Positions 10,574 through 22,700 of a stretch of 64,000 nucleotides of DNA are shown here, in pieces. Below the pieces are notes generated by a model. The model had not been told where the DNA came from and ran no database searches. It was given only the letters and a program-made list of their open reading frames with translations. Made by a program: the position numbers and the translations under genes. Positions within the stretch are counted from its first letter, which is position 1; each line of letters starts with the position of its first letter. Source of the DNA: Calocera cornea HHB12733 (taxonomy: Eukaryota > Basidiomycota > Dacrymycetes > Dacrymycetales > Dacrymycetaceae); the NCBI GenBank assembly GCA_001632435.1, contig KV423929.1:124001-188000 (forward strand). The letters run 5' to 3'.

Positions 10574-10582
10574 ACTTTCGGC
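10574..10582. repeat. MULE target site duplication, right (ACTTTCGGC)
   Basis: Perfect copy of 8644-8652, immediately outside the right terminus. Confidence 0.92.
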
Positions 10583-12210
10583 AGTAGACTACGATGACCT
10601 GTTGGATTCCCACCCGTGTCATCTCAGCCAGCATCTTGGGCATCCTCACTACTGTCATTGCCTGGATCAGCTCCGCCGTTTGGCTCCCGGGCCCTCCCCG
10701 CATCTGCACCATTGTTCGGATTGGGACCACTACTTGTGGGCCGTTTCTCTCCTTGGTTCATGTCCATCAGCGTCGGGGGTTCGGTGTCGTCGTCGCCGCT
10801 ATTTGCCAGTGGTGATTGTCTCTCAGCGAGGCTCCGAGGACTTGTCGGATAAGGACTCACTCTTGTTGTTCTGATCGTAACCTGCGGGTGAATAGAGTGT
10901 ATTTTATTGAAGTTTGAAGATGTATAGTCTGGTGTCGAGCCCAATACACCCTCTGCGTAGGAAGGCTCGGACTCACGGGTGTCTGGTCACACTTGGAACA
11001 CAGGCGCTACCTTACCGACCGACCTGGTCCTCTCCCCCTCCGGAACGGCTCTATTTAACTGTTTGTCTTCATAGATTATCGGTACCATAGTCCAAGTCCG
11101 TTTGCTATACTTCAACCCTTACTGTCAACCTGGAATAGGAGGAGTCAAGTGCTGAACCGCTGTCATCCCGATCTTCTGGTTAGGGAACAACACCTTTCCA
11201 GATATGGTATCCTTTCCCTGTGCGGATCACCATTCTAGATAAAGCCAAATAGAACGCCGAAGCACCATTGTCCCCGCACAGAAGCCAGATCTGGAGAGTG
11301 CGAACAGCAATGAAAGCTATTTTCAGAGCGAAGCAGATCAAAAGCCCGACGAGCAGCCCCCCGCTAAGCACGGAGGGAAGAACAGGCATCGGACAATCCC
11401 CGAAGCCCACTTGATGAAGCAGCACCCAGCACATGGTTTGTTCGTCCGTCAGACAATGGTGTCCGGAGGATGTTGAAGTTTCGGAGGGCTTGAACACGGA
11501 GGAGAACGGGTTTCACTTCAGCAAAGCTCGTCACACCGCAACATGTCGCGGGAAGACTTCCAGACACCATGAGATACGGGTGCCTTCCTTCGCCTGATGG
11601 ACTCATCATGAACAAGATCAGAGGGCGGCGGAATGACAATACCATTGCCGCTTCAGACCGTCCCGGGCGGCCTCTGTTCAGATGGCCGAAGTACGCCGTT
11701 GTAACAGCGTCCCTCTGAGGACCATCACGATCGTCGAATCTGTTCATATGTATGCACTCTTTGCGTGCACACTTAACGCGGGTACCTTCTTATCGAGCTC
11801 ACAATCGTAAGGTGGTGCAATAAGAAGAGCCTTGTGTGGCGATCGCGGTGAGTCGCGGTGAGTCGCAATGAGGTGTACTTCAAACCTGTGCATGTGACCA
11901 TGCGACAGTGTCGTTGCGTCAGCGAGTCTACTGGCTCCGCAGTCTGGACAATACGAATGATGATAGTGTCACCTTAGAGAATCTTGAAGAGACGCTGTGC
12001 CCAACCGTAAAGATTTTCCATGAATTTTACCTCGTCTTGCTTATTATGGTAAATCAATCCAAGGACAACGGGAAGGTTCGCCGACGGCATCGCGCACCGT
12101 CCATCGGAGGTGTTGCAGTAAACATTACTAAGTCAGACCACCGAGCTAGAACACGATCGCTGGTCAGCACAGCGCACGACCGACTCTAGAGCTGTAGCAG
12201 GTACACTCGT
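10583..12210. other. Intergenic with two unplaced minus-strand open frames
   Basis: The minus strand holds open frames at 11364-11747 and 11180-11497; the second has one hydrophobic stretch, LLVGLLICFALKIAFIAV. Another, at 10624-10944, is Asp/Asn/Gly-rich. They might be exons of one decayed membrane-protein gene next to the MULE, but I recognise no family and no consistent splicing, so no gene is called. Confidence 0.3.
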
Positions 12211-12217
12211 TATAAAT
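12211..12217 (+). promoter_or_regulatory. Probable TATA box of the 12265 ABCC gene
   Basis: TATAAAT lies 48-54 bp upstream of the chosen start codon, after an AT-poor stretch. Confidence 0.5.
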
Positions 12218-12264
12218 GTCGACAATATCACCTAGAAGTATTGTCCGCTGAACGAATGCCGAGG

Positions 12265-15200
12265 ATGTCAAGTCTCGACGCGCTCGAGGTCGTCCTCGGG
12301 CGCGTGCTCGCATCCGCCATCAGTGACACCGACGCGTGCTCCGCCAACTCCATCTGGCATGACCTACGCCTGCTGCCCGCCTACGCATCTGCTGTATCTC
12401 TCCTCCTCCTCATTTGGACTACAACCAGTAACCGATACTCAGTTCCAACCCCATCCACCGAAGTCTTGGAGCGACAATCTGTGCGCGACCGCATCACCAG
12501 CTTCGTCAAGGCAAGGGAAGGATGGGTTATATATGCGTTCAACATCACGCGGGTACTGGGAGCGGTGGCACTCGTCGGGTTGACTCTCGCAAGCGTCCTG
12601 CTTAGCGGCCAGGGAAGGGATGAAGAGACCAACGAGGCGAGTCAGATCCCGATCGGTGGTGGGCAGCCATGGGGTTGGAACTGGGACTGTACGGAGTCGG
12701 GGCTATTGGTCGGCTACGTGCGCCCATCCTTTTATCCCTCCATGGTCTTTAATACTCAACGCGGATATAGGTGTATGCTACCATCCTGTCGGTCCTTGCG
12801 ATTGTCCTCACTGGCCCGTCTCGCACTGCCTGCTCATTGCATGCCGCCTGCCTCCTCTTCATCCAGTTCCTCGTCTTCGCCTGGCGAAACTTGCTTCCCC
12901 TCACTACCTACATCAACACCCCAGCGGATGGAGCACTTCCCTGGCTGATATGGACTCGCTGTGCCTTCGTGACACTGGTCGGTCTCGTTCTTCCCGTGCT
13001 CGTGCCTCAGGTGTACGTGCCGTATGACCCAGAAAACCCGGCTGCGGAATCAGCACCCGACCAAACTGCATCCATCCTCGGCTTCCTGTTCTTCAGCTTC
13101 CTGAGCCCAATGGTATTCAGAGCATGGCGTCTACCATCGCTGCCATACGACAAGCTGCCTCCCCTGCCCGACACCGACTGGAGTGTCAACCTGCGCAAGC
13201 GGGCCATGGACAAGCTCGACCCATTGCGTCGCCGGGAGCTTGGCAAGAAGGACCGGCACCTCTTCTTCGGAATGATGGACATCTTCTGGTGGGATTTCCT
13301 CTGCATGGGCTTCTTCCTCATCGGTCAAGTCTCCGCTGGTTTCCTCAGCCCGATCGGCATCAACCGCTTGCTCACATACATTGAGGACCGCGGCGAGGGC
13401 GCGACTATCCGACCTTCGGTGTGGATCAGCTTCATATTCCTCCAACCAATGCTCAACTGCTTCGCCCTCAACCTCTACAACTACACCAGTATGCGTATGA
13501 CCGTTCAGGCGGACAGCATCCTCACCCAGCTCATATTCGATCATGCGTTGAGGATCAGACTGACGGACGAGATCGAATCTTCAGCATCAACGTCTGGCAC
13601 GAGCACACCGACGTCGCTTGGCGAGATAACAGACGACGCGGTCTCGTCTGCAAATGTCGAAACGGAAATTACAACCCTCCTGGGCCCAGAGCCCCCAACG
13701 ACCGAAGCAGAGAGTGCGCCATCTTCGTCATCCACCGTAGCTGTTTATGCTAGTGCAAGCAAGACAGAGTTGCCAAAGAACGCGGAAACGATCGATGGTG
13801 GGAACTCCGCCAGCAAGGCGATGCACCTATCGGCAAGGATCAACGGCCTGTTTGGCACAGACATTGCGACCTGCATTAACGGCAGGGACTTCTTGGTCGT
13901 CTTTCTCAACTGCCCTTTCGAGGCGATGTTGTCCATGTGGTTCTTGTGGGCCATCCTGAGCTGGGCAGCGGTTGCGGGAATGCTGTTCCTAGTGATCACT
14001 CTGCCTATTCCTGGTATGGTCCCGAACTTGATGCAAAGTACGCAGGCGAAATTGATGGAGAAGAAGGATGCACGAGTGCAGAAAGTCACTGAATGTGATC
14101 TTGTGCCCGCGATGCGTTTTCTCACGTACTGACTTGCACCGCAGCTGTGGGTATCATACGCATGATCAAGATGTTTGCCTGGGAGCCCCTTGTCGAGAGC
14201 GAACTTGTTGCACGAAGGGCCGACGAGTTGCGGTATCTACGGCTGAAAAATATCTTGGCGATCGTAAACATGGAGATTTCGTGCGTCATTGTGGCTCCAC
14301 CATCAGTTTGAAGCTGACACATCGCAGCGGTGTGCTGCCCGTGATCGCAATGATCATAGCCTTTGCCTTCTATGTGAGTGGTCTGTAATCTCAATGGCCT
14401 GTGCCAGTAGCTGACGTCCGATCAGACCCTCATACAGAAGAAGGAGCTCGATGGTACGTGAGAACCCGGGCGATAGGAGTGTCCCGAGGTGCTTAACTAC
14501 GTCCAGCGGCTCGAGTTTTCTCCAGCGTGCCTGTGTTTAGTATGTTGAGAGGCGACATGATTACTATCGTCTCATTATTGACCACCATATTGGAAAGTAA
14601 GAAATGACTGTAGCGAGATGTTAACGTCGTCTGACAGCATTATGTAGGCAAAGTATCTCTGGACCGGATTACCTATTTTCTGCATTCTGTGAGCATGTGC
14701 CGTGTGTGCCTCAATGCCTCAGTCTTCTCATTTCCCACAGAGTCATCTATTGGACAGATACAACCAGATGGCATCTGAGCCCTTTGCCCGCTCAGATCTT
14801 CCTGTTGACGACGATATTGTTGGCTTCCATAATGCCACATTCACCTGGGCCGATGCCACGATTCGGACGCCGCAAGCGGGTCAACGGGACTTCCGCCTGC
14901 ATATTGATAGTTTGATCTTTAGGAAAGAGGAGGTTAACATCATTGTCGGGTATGCCGAACTCAGCATTATTCTAAGCTGCATCTCTAATTCCTATCAGTC
15001 CTACCGGTTGCGGGAAGACGTCGATGCTCATGGCTCTTCTCGGGGAAATGCACTATGAGGCGCAGAGCGTGGACTCTTGGTTCAACTTGCCTCGTGGAGG
15101 TGGGATCGCGTACGTTGCTCAAGAATCTTGGGTGCAAAACGATACTATCAAAGTCAGCTGCTGTTTTGGTGATCGTCAGATATTTCTTCTCACAACGCTA

Positions 15201-18200
15201 CTACAGGCGAACATCTTGTTTGGAGCTGCTTACGATGAAGTTCGCTACAAAAAAGGCATGTACAGCCGCACCATCCATTCTGACCGTAACTCACCTGTGT
15301 ATGTAGTGCTCTATCAGTGTGCTCTTGAGCCCGACCTCGCTATGTTCACTGCGGGAGATGAGACGGAAGTACGTACCGGATTCAGATCCATTTTACGACG
15401 CTGATCGACGGTATGCAGGTCGGAGAACGCGGTCTTACTCTTTCGGGTGGCCAGAAGGTGTGCTCCATAACCAGCCCATTCTCTTTTATTTAGTTACCGA
15501 CCGTATTCAATTTCAGGCTCGCGTAACTCTGGCTCGTGCCCTCTACTCTCAAGCAAAGATACTCCTCCTTGATGATATTGTATCCGCTTTGGACGTTCAC
15601 ACTGCTCGTTGGATCGTGAAGAAATGCTTGCAGGGAGATCTCATTGAGGCTCGGACGGTCATCCTGGTCGTATGTTCCAAAGTCATGCTACCCTTATTTG
15701 CTGATCAAGAGGTATTAGACCCATGCTGTAGCCTTGATTGCGCCCATAGCAAAGAACATAGTATCACTTAGCCCACATGGACGAATCCTCAGCCAGGGGT
15801 CGTTGAACAAAAGCTTAACACTTGATCAAACGCTCCGACGACAAGTAGAAGAAAGCAAGGAAGAGTTTGAAGACAGTAGCACAGATTCGGCCGACGATCA
15901 AATGCTTCTTGCCGATACGAAGACTGCGGGGACATTGATTGCGGAGGAGGAAATAGCTGATGGAAGAGTCAAGTGGGCGACTTGTACTTTGCTTTCTATC
16001 GCACATTCGGACCTTGTGCTGACTGCTGTTAGCCAAACTTTTCTTAGATTCATACGGCGGACTCCCATTCTGGATTTTGCTGCTGCTTGGCTATTCAGTA
16101 GCGATAGGGAGCGAAGTCTTGTATGTAGAGCACGTTCACCATAGCATTAAGTAGCTGATCGTGACCTTCAGGTCTACTTGGTGGCTCGGTTATTGGGCCC
16201 AAGCGTACGTGGATGCGACAAATGCCGTGAATGTACCGTAGTGCGTATCCTCCTCATATGTCTATTAATGTGCTAATGAACCTGCTATAGCTATTTGAGC
16301 TGCTACATTGCCATTATCGTTCTTCAGGAATCGGCATGGTTCATCATGCAGTTCTTCTACGTTACGGGCAGCATTCGGGCATGCCGCATTATCCATGATA
16401 CCTTATGTCAGAGTATTCTCCGCTCTACTCTTCGCTGGATGGACAGTACGCCTGTGGGCAGGATTATTGCCCGCTTTACTCAGGTCAGTATACATTGCCA
16501 GAATACTGCATATCCTTGGGTGCTCATCCAGTGCAGGATATGTCGGAATTTGATGGAGGCCTTACAAACCTCGTAGAAATACTAGTGCGGGAGACAGGTG
16601 CGTACCTTTGTCTGGGATTTTCCTCCTTGGGCTCACAACTTGCAGTGTCATTGGTTTTGCGTCTCGGAGTTATTTTACTCATTTCTCCTATTTGGGGCAT
16701 TCCGAGTGCAGCGATAATTGCTGTTGGGCTTTTGGTGGGGCAGGTCTATATTCATGCACAAATGTGTATAAGGGTAAGGAGACGAGCGGACCCGCCAAAG
16801 AACTGCACTCATGAGAACGCAGCGGCTTCGGTCAAACTGGCGCTCCCCACTCTTCAATCACTTAGGCGCTGCAGTCTCAGGGCTTAGTGAGCTTTGTCGC
16901 AGGCTGGCTCCCTCCATCGTCTGACAAAACACAACCAGTCTCTATTCGCGCTTACGGAGCCGAGGAAGCTTTCAAACAGGAGCTTCGGCAGCGGGCGGAT
17001 GCGTACGCCCGACCTTCTCGCGTCTTCTACAATCTCGGAAAGTCAGTCCTAGCTCCTACATCATGCGATCTTCCTACTCACCCAATACCCGCCAGGTGGA
17101 TGGGCACGAGATCCGACCTGCTTCGCGCTACATTTGTTGCTGGACTCGCCACTTATCTCGTCTATGCGAGGCAGAGCATTGGTGCGAGCACGACTGGGGT
17201 AAAGCCGAGCTTGCTGCTTACATCTGTATCGAAAAATTGACTGACTGTGGGCATAGTTCAGTGTATGAACGCCATCCATGCCTATCGACGTCCATCTGAT
17301 GGAGTTTGCATAGCTTGCCAACGCAATGGAGTTCTCCTACTCCATTCTCATGTGGGTGCGGTTCGCAAATAATGTAGAGCTCGCTTCGAATAGGTACGAG
17401 CGCATATTTCAGTCAGAACACTTGCATAACCAAACGTATCCCAGTCTAGAGCGAATGCGAGATTACCTCGTGATTGACCATGAACCACCACCGGTGGAGG
17501 GAGGGAAGCCGCCTGCATACTGGCCTGCCTCAGGTGCAATTCGAGTGGAAAACTTGTTTGCGAGGCCAGTCCGCAGCACCGTTCTGACGTACGATGACTC
17601 ATGTGCCTACAGATACTCAAAGGATGAACCGCTTGTCTTGAAGGACATAACGTTTGAAATCAAGTCTGGAGAACGTGTTGGAATCGGTACGCAGTGCTGT
17701 ACCACCTGCATTTCTGTTCTGATTGAAGGACCAGTTGGAAGAACGGGAAGTGGAAAAAGCTCGTTGGCTCTGTCCCTTCTACGCCTTATCCCGACGGAAG
17801 GCACGGTCATCTTTGATGGTCAGCCAACTAGTGACATGAACCTTGATGCACTTCGCACCAACCTCGCCATCATTCCTCAAGAGCCGACCTTGATGTCCGG
17901 GACCCTTCGTTCCAATCTCGATCCTTTCTCCCAGCATGATGATGGGGCCCTGTACCATGCGCTGAGGGCGACTGGCCTAATAACGGAGACTGGCGCATCT
18001 GACGGCACGAATTTGACTCTCGACAGCACGGTGCTGACCGCCGGCAGCAACTTCTCTGTCGGCCAACGCCAGTTGATTGCATTGGCTCGCGCCATCCTTC
18101 GCAATACGCGAGCACTCATCCTGGATGAAGCTACAGCTTCGGTCGATAGTGAAACCGACGCTCTGATCCAAGCATCGATCCGCAAGGATCTGCAGCATGC

Positions 18201-18477
18201 CACGCTGATCACCATCGCCCATCGGTTGCTCACAATCATGGACTATGACAGAATTATGGGTGCGTGGTCTCTCGAGGTTGGCAGCAGATTTTTCTGATTT
18301 TAACCTTCAGTGCTCGACGGTGGTAAGCTGGTGGAATTCGACACGCCGTGGACGCTGTTGCAGAACGAGAAGGGCTACTTCCGCTCGTTGGTTGACGACA
18401 GTGGTGATCGGGACCGGCTCTTTGCCGTCGCCGAAAAGGCCTTCGGCCAGCCGGAATTCTTGACTTGTCACTTGTAG
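12265..18477 (+). CDS. ABCC (MRP-type) multidrug ABC transporter, first of a tandem pair
   Basis: A full-length exporter of about 1,450 aa in many exons. The start [12 protein letters not shown] (12265) was chosen by alignment with MSELDALEG.. and [12 protein letters not shown] in the paralogs; an ATG at 12256 is also in frame. Exon 1 (12265-12717) and exon 2 (12771-14094) encode TMD0, the linker and much of TMD1. A Ser/Thr-rich insert sits between [12 protein letters not shown] and [20 protein letters not shown]1 has Walker [16 protein letters not shown], Walker [12 protein letters not shown] (Asp in place of the catalytic Glu, as in MRP NBD1) and a THAVAL H-loop. NBD2 has [27 protein letters not shown] and TIAHRLL. 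Stop TAG is at 18475-18477. Expected role: ATP-driven export or vacuolar sequestration of conjugates or drugs. It appears intact. Confidence 0.92.
17257..17262 (+). other. 6-nt microexon (TTCAGT, Phe-Ser) of the 12265 ABCC gene
   Basis: It lies between an acceptor GGGCATAG and a donor GTATGA; the next exon starts CTTGCCAACGCAATGGAG (LANAME). It occupies the same position as in the four paralogs. Confidence 0.75.
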
Positions 18478-19734
18478 CATGCTACCATCATCCGGAATAC
18501 TCGAAAGGTCCAGTATCCGGGAGAGAAACTGAATTGCGATGTAAGGCTAAGCAGATACCCTCGAAAGCATATCAGCGTGGGCGTGCCTCAATCCAGTGCG
18601 AGTGTCCATGCGGTGGCTGACAAAGGGGAGGTCCCTTGACGACAGGTCCACACGGTGCGCTTGGTCAAACGGCGTTTGACCAATAGAATTCGGGCTTGAG
18701 AACCCCAGGTTTCAGCTGCACACGACTCATCAGACCATTAGACGCTTCATGAGAAGGGCAAGAAGCGTACAGTCATGAGAGGTGATCGACAGACGGCACA
18801 AAGATCTGCGGTCATGCGAACACAGCCACTGGGAGCAAAGAAGGGTCTATGATTCAGCGCTCAAGCAGCTCATAAACAGGTATGCAGCCGGAAAAGTGCT
18901 ACCTTGGTGAACGGCTGATAGCCAGGATCAGCTCTTAGGGTCCAATTCTTCCGTTGTCCGCATCCAAAGGGCGGTGGTCGGCCTCAGGACATTGGAGCAT
19001 CTCTGCTCCATCCCACCATCTATCTCCCAGCCTTACCTTCTCACAAGCCATCCCCACGTCCTCTCACAGCTTTCCAGATGGCAACGTTCAATGGCTGCAT
19101 TTGGACCTCCCCTTGGAGGGCCAGACCAAGACAAGAACATGTACATATATGCATGAATACACGCATATATTCTGGGATCCATCACTTTCCACTCAGGAGT
19201 ACGGTAGCAGATGGTAGCAAATACGGTATGCCACTCACTACAGTGCTTTAGTACCAACTCATTGATTGTGATAGACTTCAGGAATTTGCTTATTAGATGG
19301 ACACCAGACTGACGCAGTGTCATAATTGTGCATAGATAGCATTTAGCTGTAGTACTGATTTCAATGAACTATGTTACTGAAAATCAGCCAGGTGCTGTTT
19401 ACTTATCACTTTTGGCTGATTTTCAGCCAATTCCCCTAAGAAAGCAAAGTGCTGATAATCCGAAACTCACAACCCTCTGATAATTAGCACCTTAAAGGGT
19501 CCCAGTGAGCGGGAGAACCTCACCGGACGAATCTGAGGGCAGTTGGCGTGTGGTGCACGCAACCTTCAACCCAATACAGTTCGCGATTTGTCGGCTCCCG
19601 AGTAGAAAAGTCATGCTGGCAAAGAAAGAATTTGCGCAGAAGAGCACACCCGTCTTTCCCAGTTTTGCGTTGTCGCGCATGTCAGCTCTATCATCTAAGA
19701 CTGGTGACCCGTAAAGGTTGCTCGCTTGAACCAA
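18478..19734. other. Intergenic between the tandem ABCC genes
   Basis: About 1.26 kb with no recognised gene. It holds the hairpin at 19377-19426 and further imperfect inverted words near 19449-19495 (GTGCTGATAATC and its degenerate complement). These could be an old miniature transposon whose ends are not clear. Confidence 0.4.
19377..19426. repeat. Perfect 13-bp inverted repeat with 24-nt loop
   Basis: CTGAAAATCAGCC (19377-19389) is repeated in inverse as GGCTGATTTTCAG (19414-19426). It may form a transcript hairpin or mark a remnant of a miniature element. Confidence 0.55.
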
Positions 19735-22700
19735 ATGTCTGAGCTCGACGCGCTCGAGGAGGAATGACCAGATGCGTAGTGAGTAGGGAAGTAGTGAGCC
19801 CCTTCGGAGGCAATTTTGACGCGGAATTACCACATATGGCAATAGTCCCGTCAGGAACCGCCAATAAACAAGAGGTGGGCTAGGATGCGTGTGTTAGGGT
19901 ACTAGTTAGGAGAAGTGAGCGGAGCGAGGTTAGGGTTGGGGATGGGTTGAGGTTAGGGTTAGGGATGGGTTAGGGTTAGGATGATAATCATATAAAATAA
20001 CTACCAGTATGCACACTTAGCAAGGCTATGGGCGGAGCCCATAGCCTTGTGCCTCCAGGGGAATTACTATATTTGGCTATTGTGTAGACAATTTGCCTCC
20101 GACGCGCGTCCCTACTTCCCTACTCACTACGCTTCTGACCTATACTCGCGCTCGAGGGTGTCCTGGCGCGCACAATCAACGCCAGCCTTCGCGCGGTCGA
20201 CGAGGCCTGCCCAGCAAATACGATCTGGCTTGACCCGCGTCGTCTTCCACTTTACGCGTCTGTTGCGTCCCTCCTTCTCCTTCTCGATGTTATTGCGCGG
20301 AGGCCAAATACCAAACCACGCCCCGATCCATCCGCTCTCACCGAAGTTCCCGAGGACCAGTCCCTTTGCCCGCGCATCACCAGCTTCGTCAGGGCACGAG
20401 GAGGATGGATCGTCTACGCGTTCAACGTCACGCGCGTCCTAGGCGCGGTCGCCTTGGTCGGGCTTACGATCGCGAGCATTGTCCTGAGCAGCCAGGGACG
20501 CGACGAGGAGATCAGTGGGAGCCAGACCCCACTTGGCGGTGGAAAGGAATGGGATTGGAAGTGGGACTGTACCGGACGGGCTGAGCTGGGGCTGTTGTTT
20601 GGCTATGTACGTCTCCTCCTTCCTCGTTCATATTGTGCGACACTGAGCGAGGATATAGACATACGCTGCCCTGTTGTCCCTCCTCGCCGTCCTCCTCTCC
20701 GGGCCCGCCCGTGGTCGTTGCTCCTTCCATGCGGCTATACTACTCTTCATCCAATTCCTCGTCTTCACATGGCGAAACCTGCTCCCTCTGACGACGTACA
20801 CCGGCACTCCGGCGGACGGGGCGGTTCCCTGGCTGCTATGGACCCGCGGTGCCTTCGTCACCCTGGTTGGCTTCCTCCTCCCCTTGCTCGTGCCCCAGGT
20901 ATATGTGCCATACGACCCACAGAACCCTGCCACCGTCGGATCGCCAGAGCAGACCGCTTCGATCCTCAGCTTCCTATTCTATTCGTTCCTCGACCCGATT
21001 GTCTTCGCCGCATGGCGCGCCCCGTCGCTGCCATATGACAAGCTTCCACCGCTTTCGGACACGGACTGGGCCGTCAACCTGCGCAAGCGGGCGATGGACA
21101 AGCTTGACCCGCTCCGCCGACGCGAGCTGGGCAAGAAAGATCGGCACGTCTTCTTCGGCCTCGCAGACGTCTTCAAATGGGACTTCGTTCGCATGGCTTT
21201 CTTCCTCGTCCTTCAAGTCATCGTCGGCTTCATGGGCCCGATCGGGATCAACCGCCTCTTGACCTACATGCAGCAGGGCGGCGAGGGCGCAACTGTCCGC
21301 CCCTGGGTGTGGATCGGATTCATCTTCCTCGCTCCGACGCTCAACTCGTTCGCGCTCAACCTGTACGCCTTCACGAGCACGCGCATGTCCGTGCAGGTCG
21401 AGAGCATCCTCACACAGCTTATATTTGAGCATGCGCTCAGGGTCAGGCTGACGGACGAAACGACCTCGCCTCCACTGCCTGCAACGACATCTGGTACGAG
21501 CATAGTGGCTCCTGAGGGCGACCAGACGACGGTGAACGGCTCGGATTCGGTGGTAAACGTAGTTTCGGAAGAGGAAACTGCAACCCTGCTCGAACACGAG
21601 GGCTCGATCGATGGGCCGGAGAGTGCAGCCGCTTCGTCATCTACAGCAGCTGGTCCCGCAGACCAGAGCAAAACAGAACCTGCAAAACCCACAGACGGTA
21701 ATGACGCGAATCCGTCCAGCGAGGCGATGCACCTATCTGCGAGAATCAACAGCTTGTTCGGCACCGACATCGGGGCCTGTATCGGCGGCAGAGACTTCTT
21801 GGTCGTGTTACTGAACTGTCCTTTTGAGGCGATCCTATGCGCTTGGTTCTTGTGGGCCATCCTAAGCTGGTCGGCAGTTGTTGGCATGATGTTCATAATC
21901 ATCACCTTACCCGTCCCGGGTTGGGTTGCGAACATGATGCAGGATACGCAAGCGAAATTGATGGAGAAGAAGGATGCCCGAGTGCAGAAAGTGACCGAAT
22001 GTGAGCTATATGCGCGGTGCTATACCCCTTTTGCAATATACTGACAGGCACCCTAGCCATCGGCATCATTCGTATGATTAAGATGTTTGCCTGGGAGCCG
22101 CTGGTCCAGAAGGATCTGATTGAAAGAAGAGCCGAAGAGTTGCGGTATCTGCGGATAAAGAAGATCTTGGCGATCGTCAACATGGAAGTCTCGTAGGTGT
22201 TTCCGATCTTCCTGTGGGACTGCAGTTGATACAATATAGGGGAATGCTGCCCGTAATTACTATGATCATCACTTATGCCTTTTACGTATGCTGGTCCATC
22301 TCTCCATGGGACATGCTCACTAACGGAGAACTAGACGCTCGTACAAAAGCGGGAACTTGACGGTGTGTCAACCTCGAAGAACACATCACTCTACACATAC
22401 TAACATGCACCCAAATCCTCCCAGCGGCTCGTATATTCTCCAGTGTACCTGTATTTGGCATGCTGAGAGGAGACATGATCACCGTCGTTATGATGCTGAC
22501 CAGTATCACGGAAAGTAAGGCATCGTTACATTGAGCACAACGTAACCCCTCACCGGGAATCACTAGGCAAAGTTTCCCTGGATCGAATCACCAACTTCCT
22601 TCAATCGGTGAGTGGTCCTATCGAGACCAGCATATATGGGCTTCTCAATTCAGCAGAGTCGATTGTTGGACAGGTACAGTTCCAATGCATCGGAGCAGGC

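Larger units (their letters stand above)
19760..20146. mobile_element. 387-bp non-autonomous inverted-repeat element (MITE-like)
   Basis: The insertion is flanked by an 11-bp duplication of coding sequence. Near its ends it has a perfect 21-bp inverted repeat (19774-19794 and 20112-20132), and weaker symmetry extends outward (AG termini) and inward (GGAGGCAA words). It encodes no protein. Long inverted termini and an 11-bp duplication fit a Mutator-type element, since that superfamily makes about 8-11 bp duplications. Its termini do not match the MULE at 8653, so a different transposase would be needed. Confidence 0.85.

Noticed and set aside
10624..11747. A minus-strand membrane-protein gene interrupted by the MULE
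   Set aside because: The open frames could be exons, but splice sites and a family match are lacking, and nothing left of the MULE continues the gene.
19928..19980. A true telomere or chromosome end
   Set aside because: Unique gene sequence continues on both sides and the tract lies within a transposable element.
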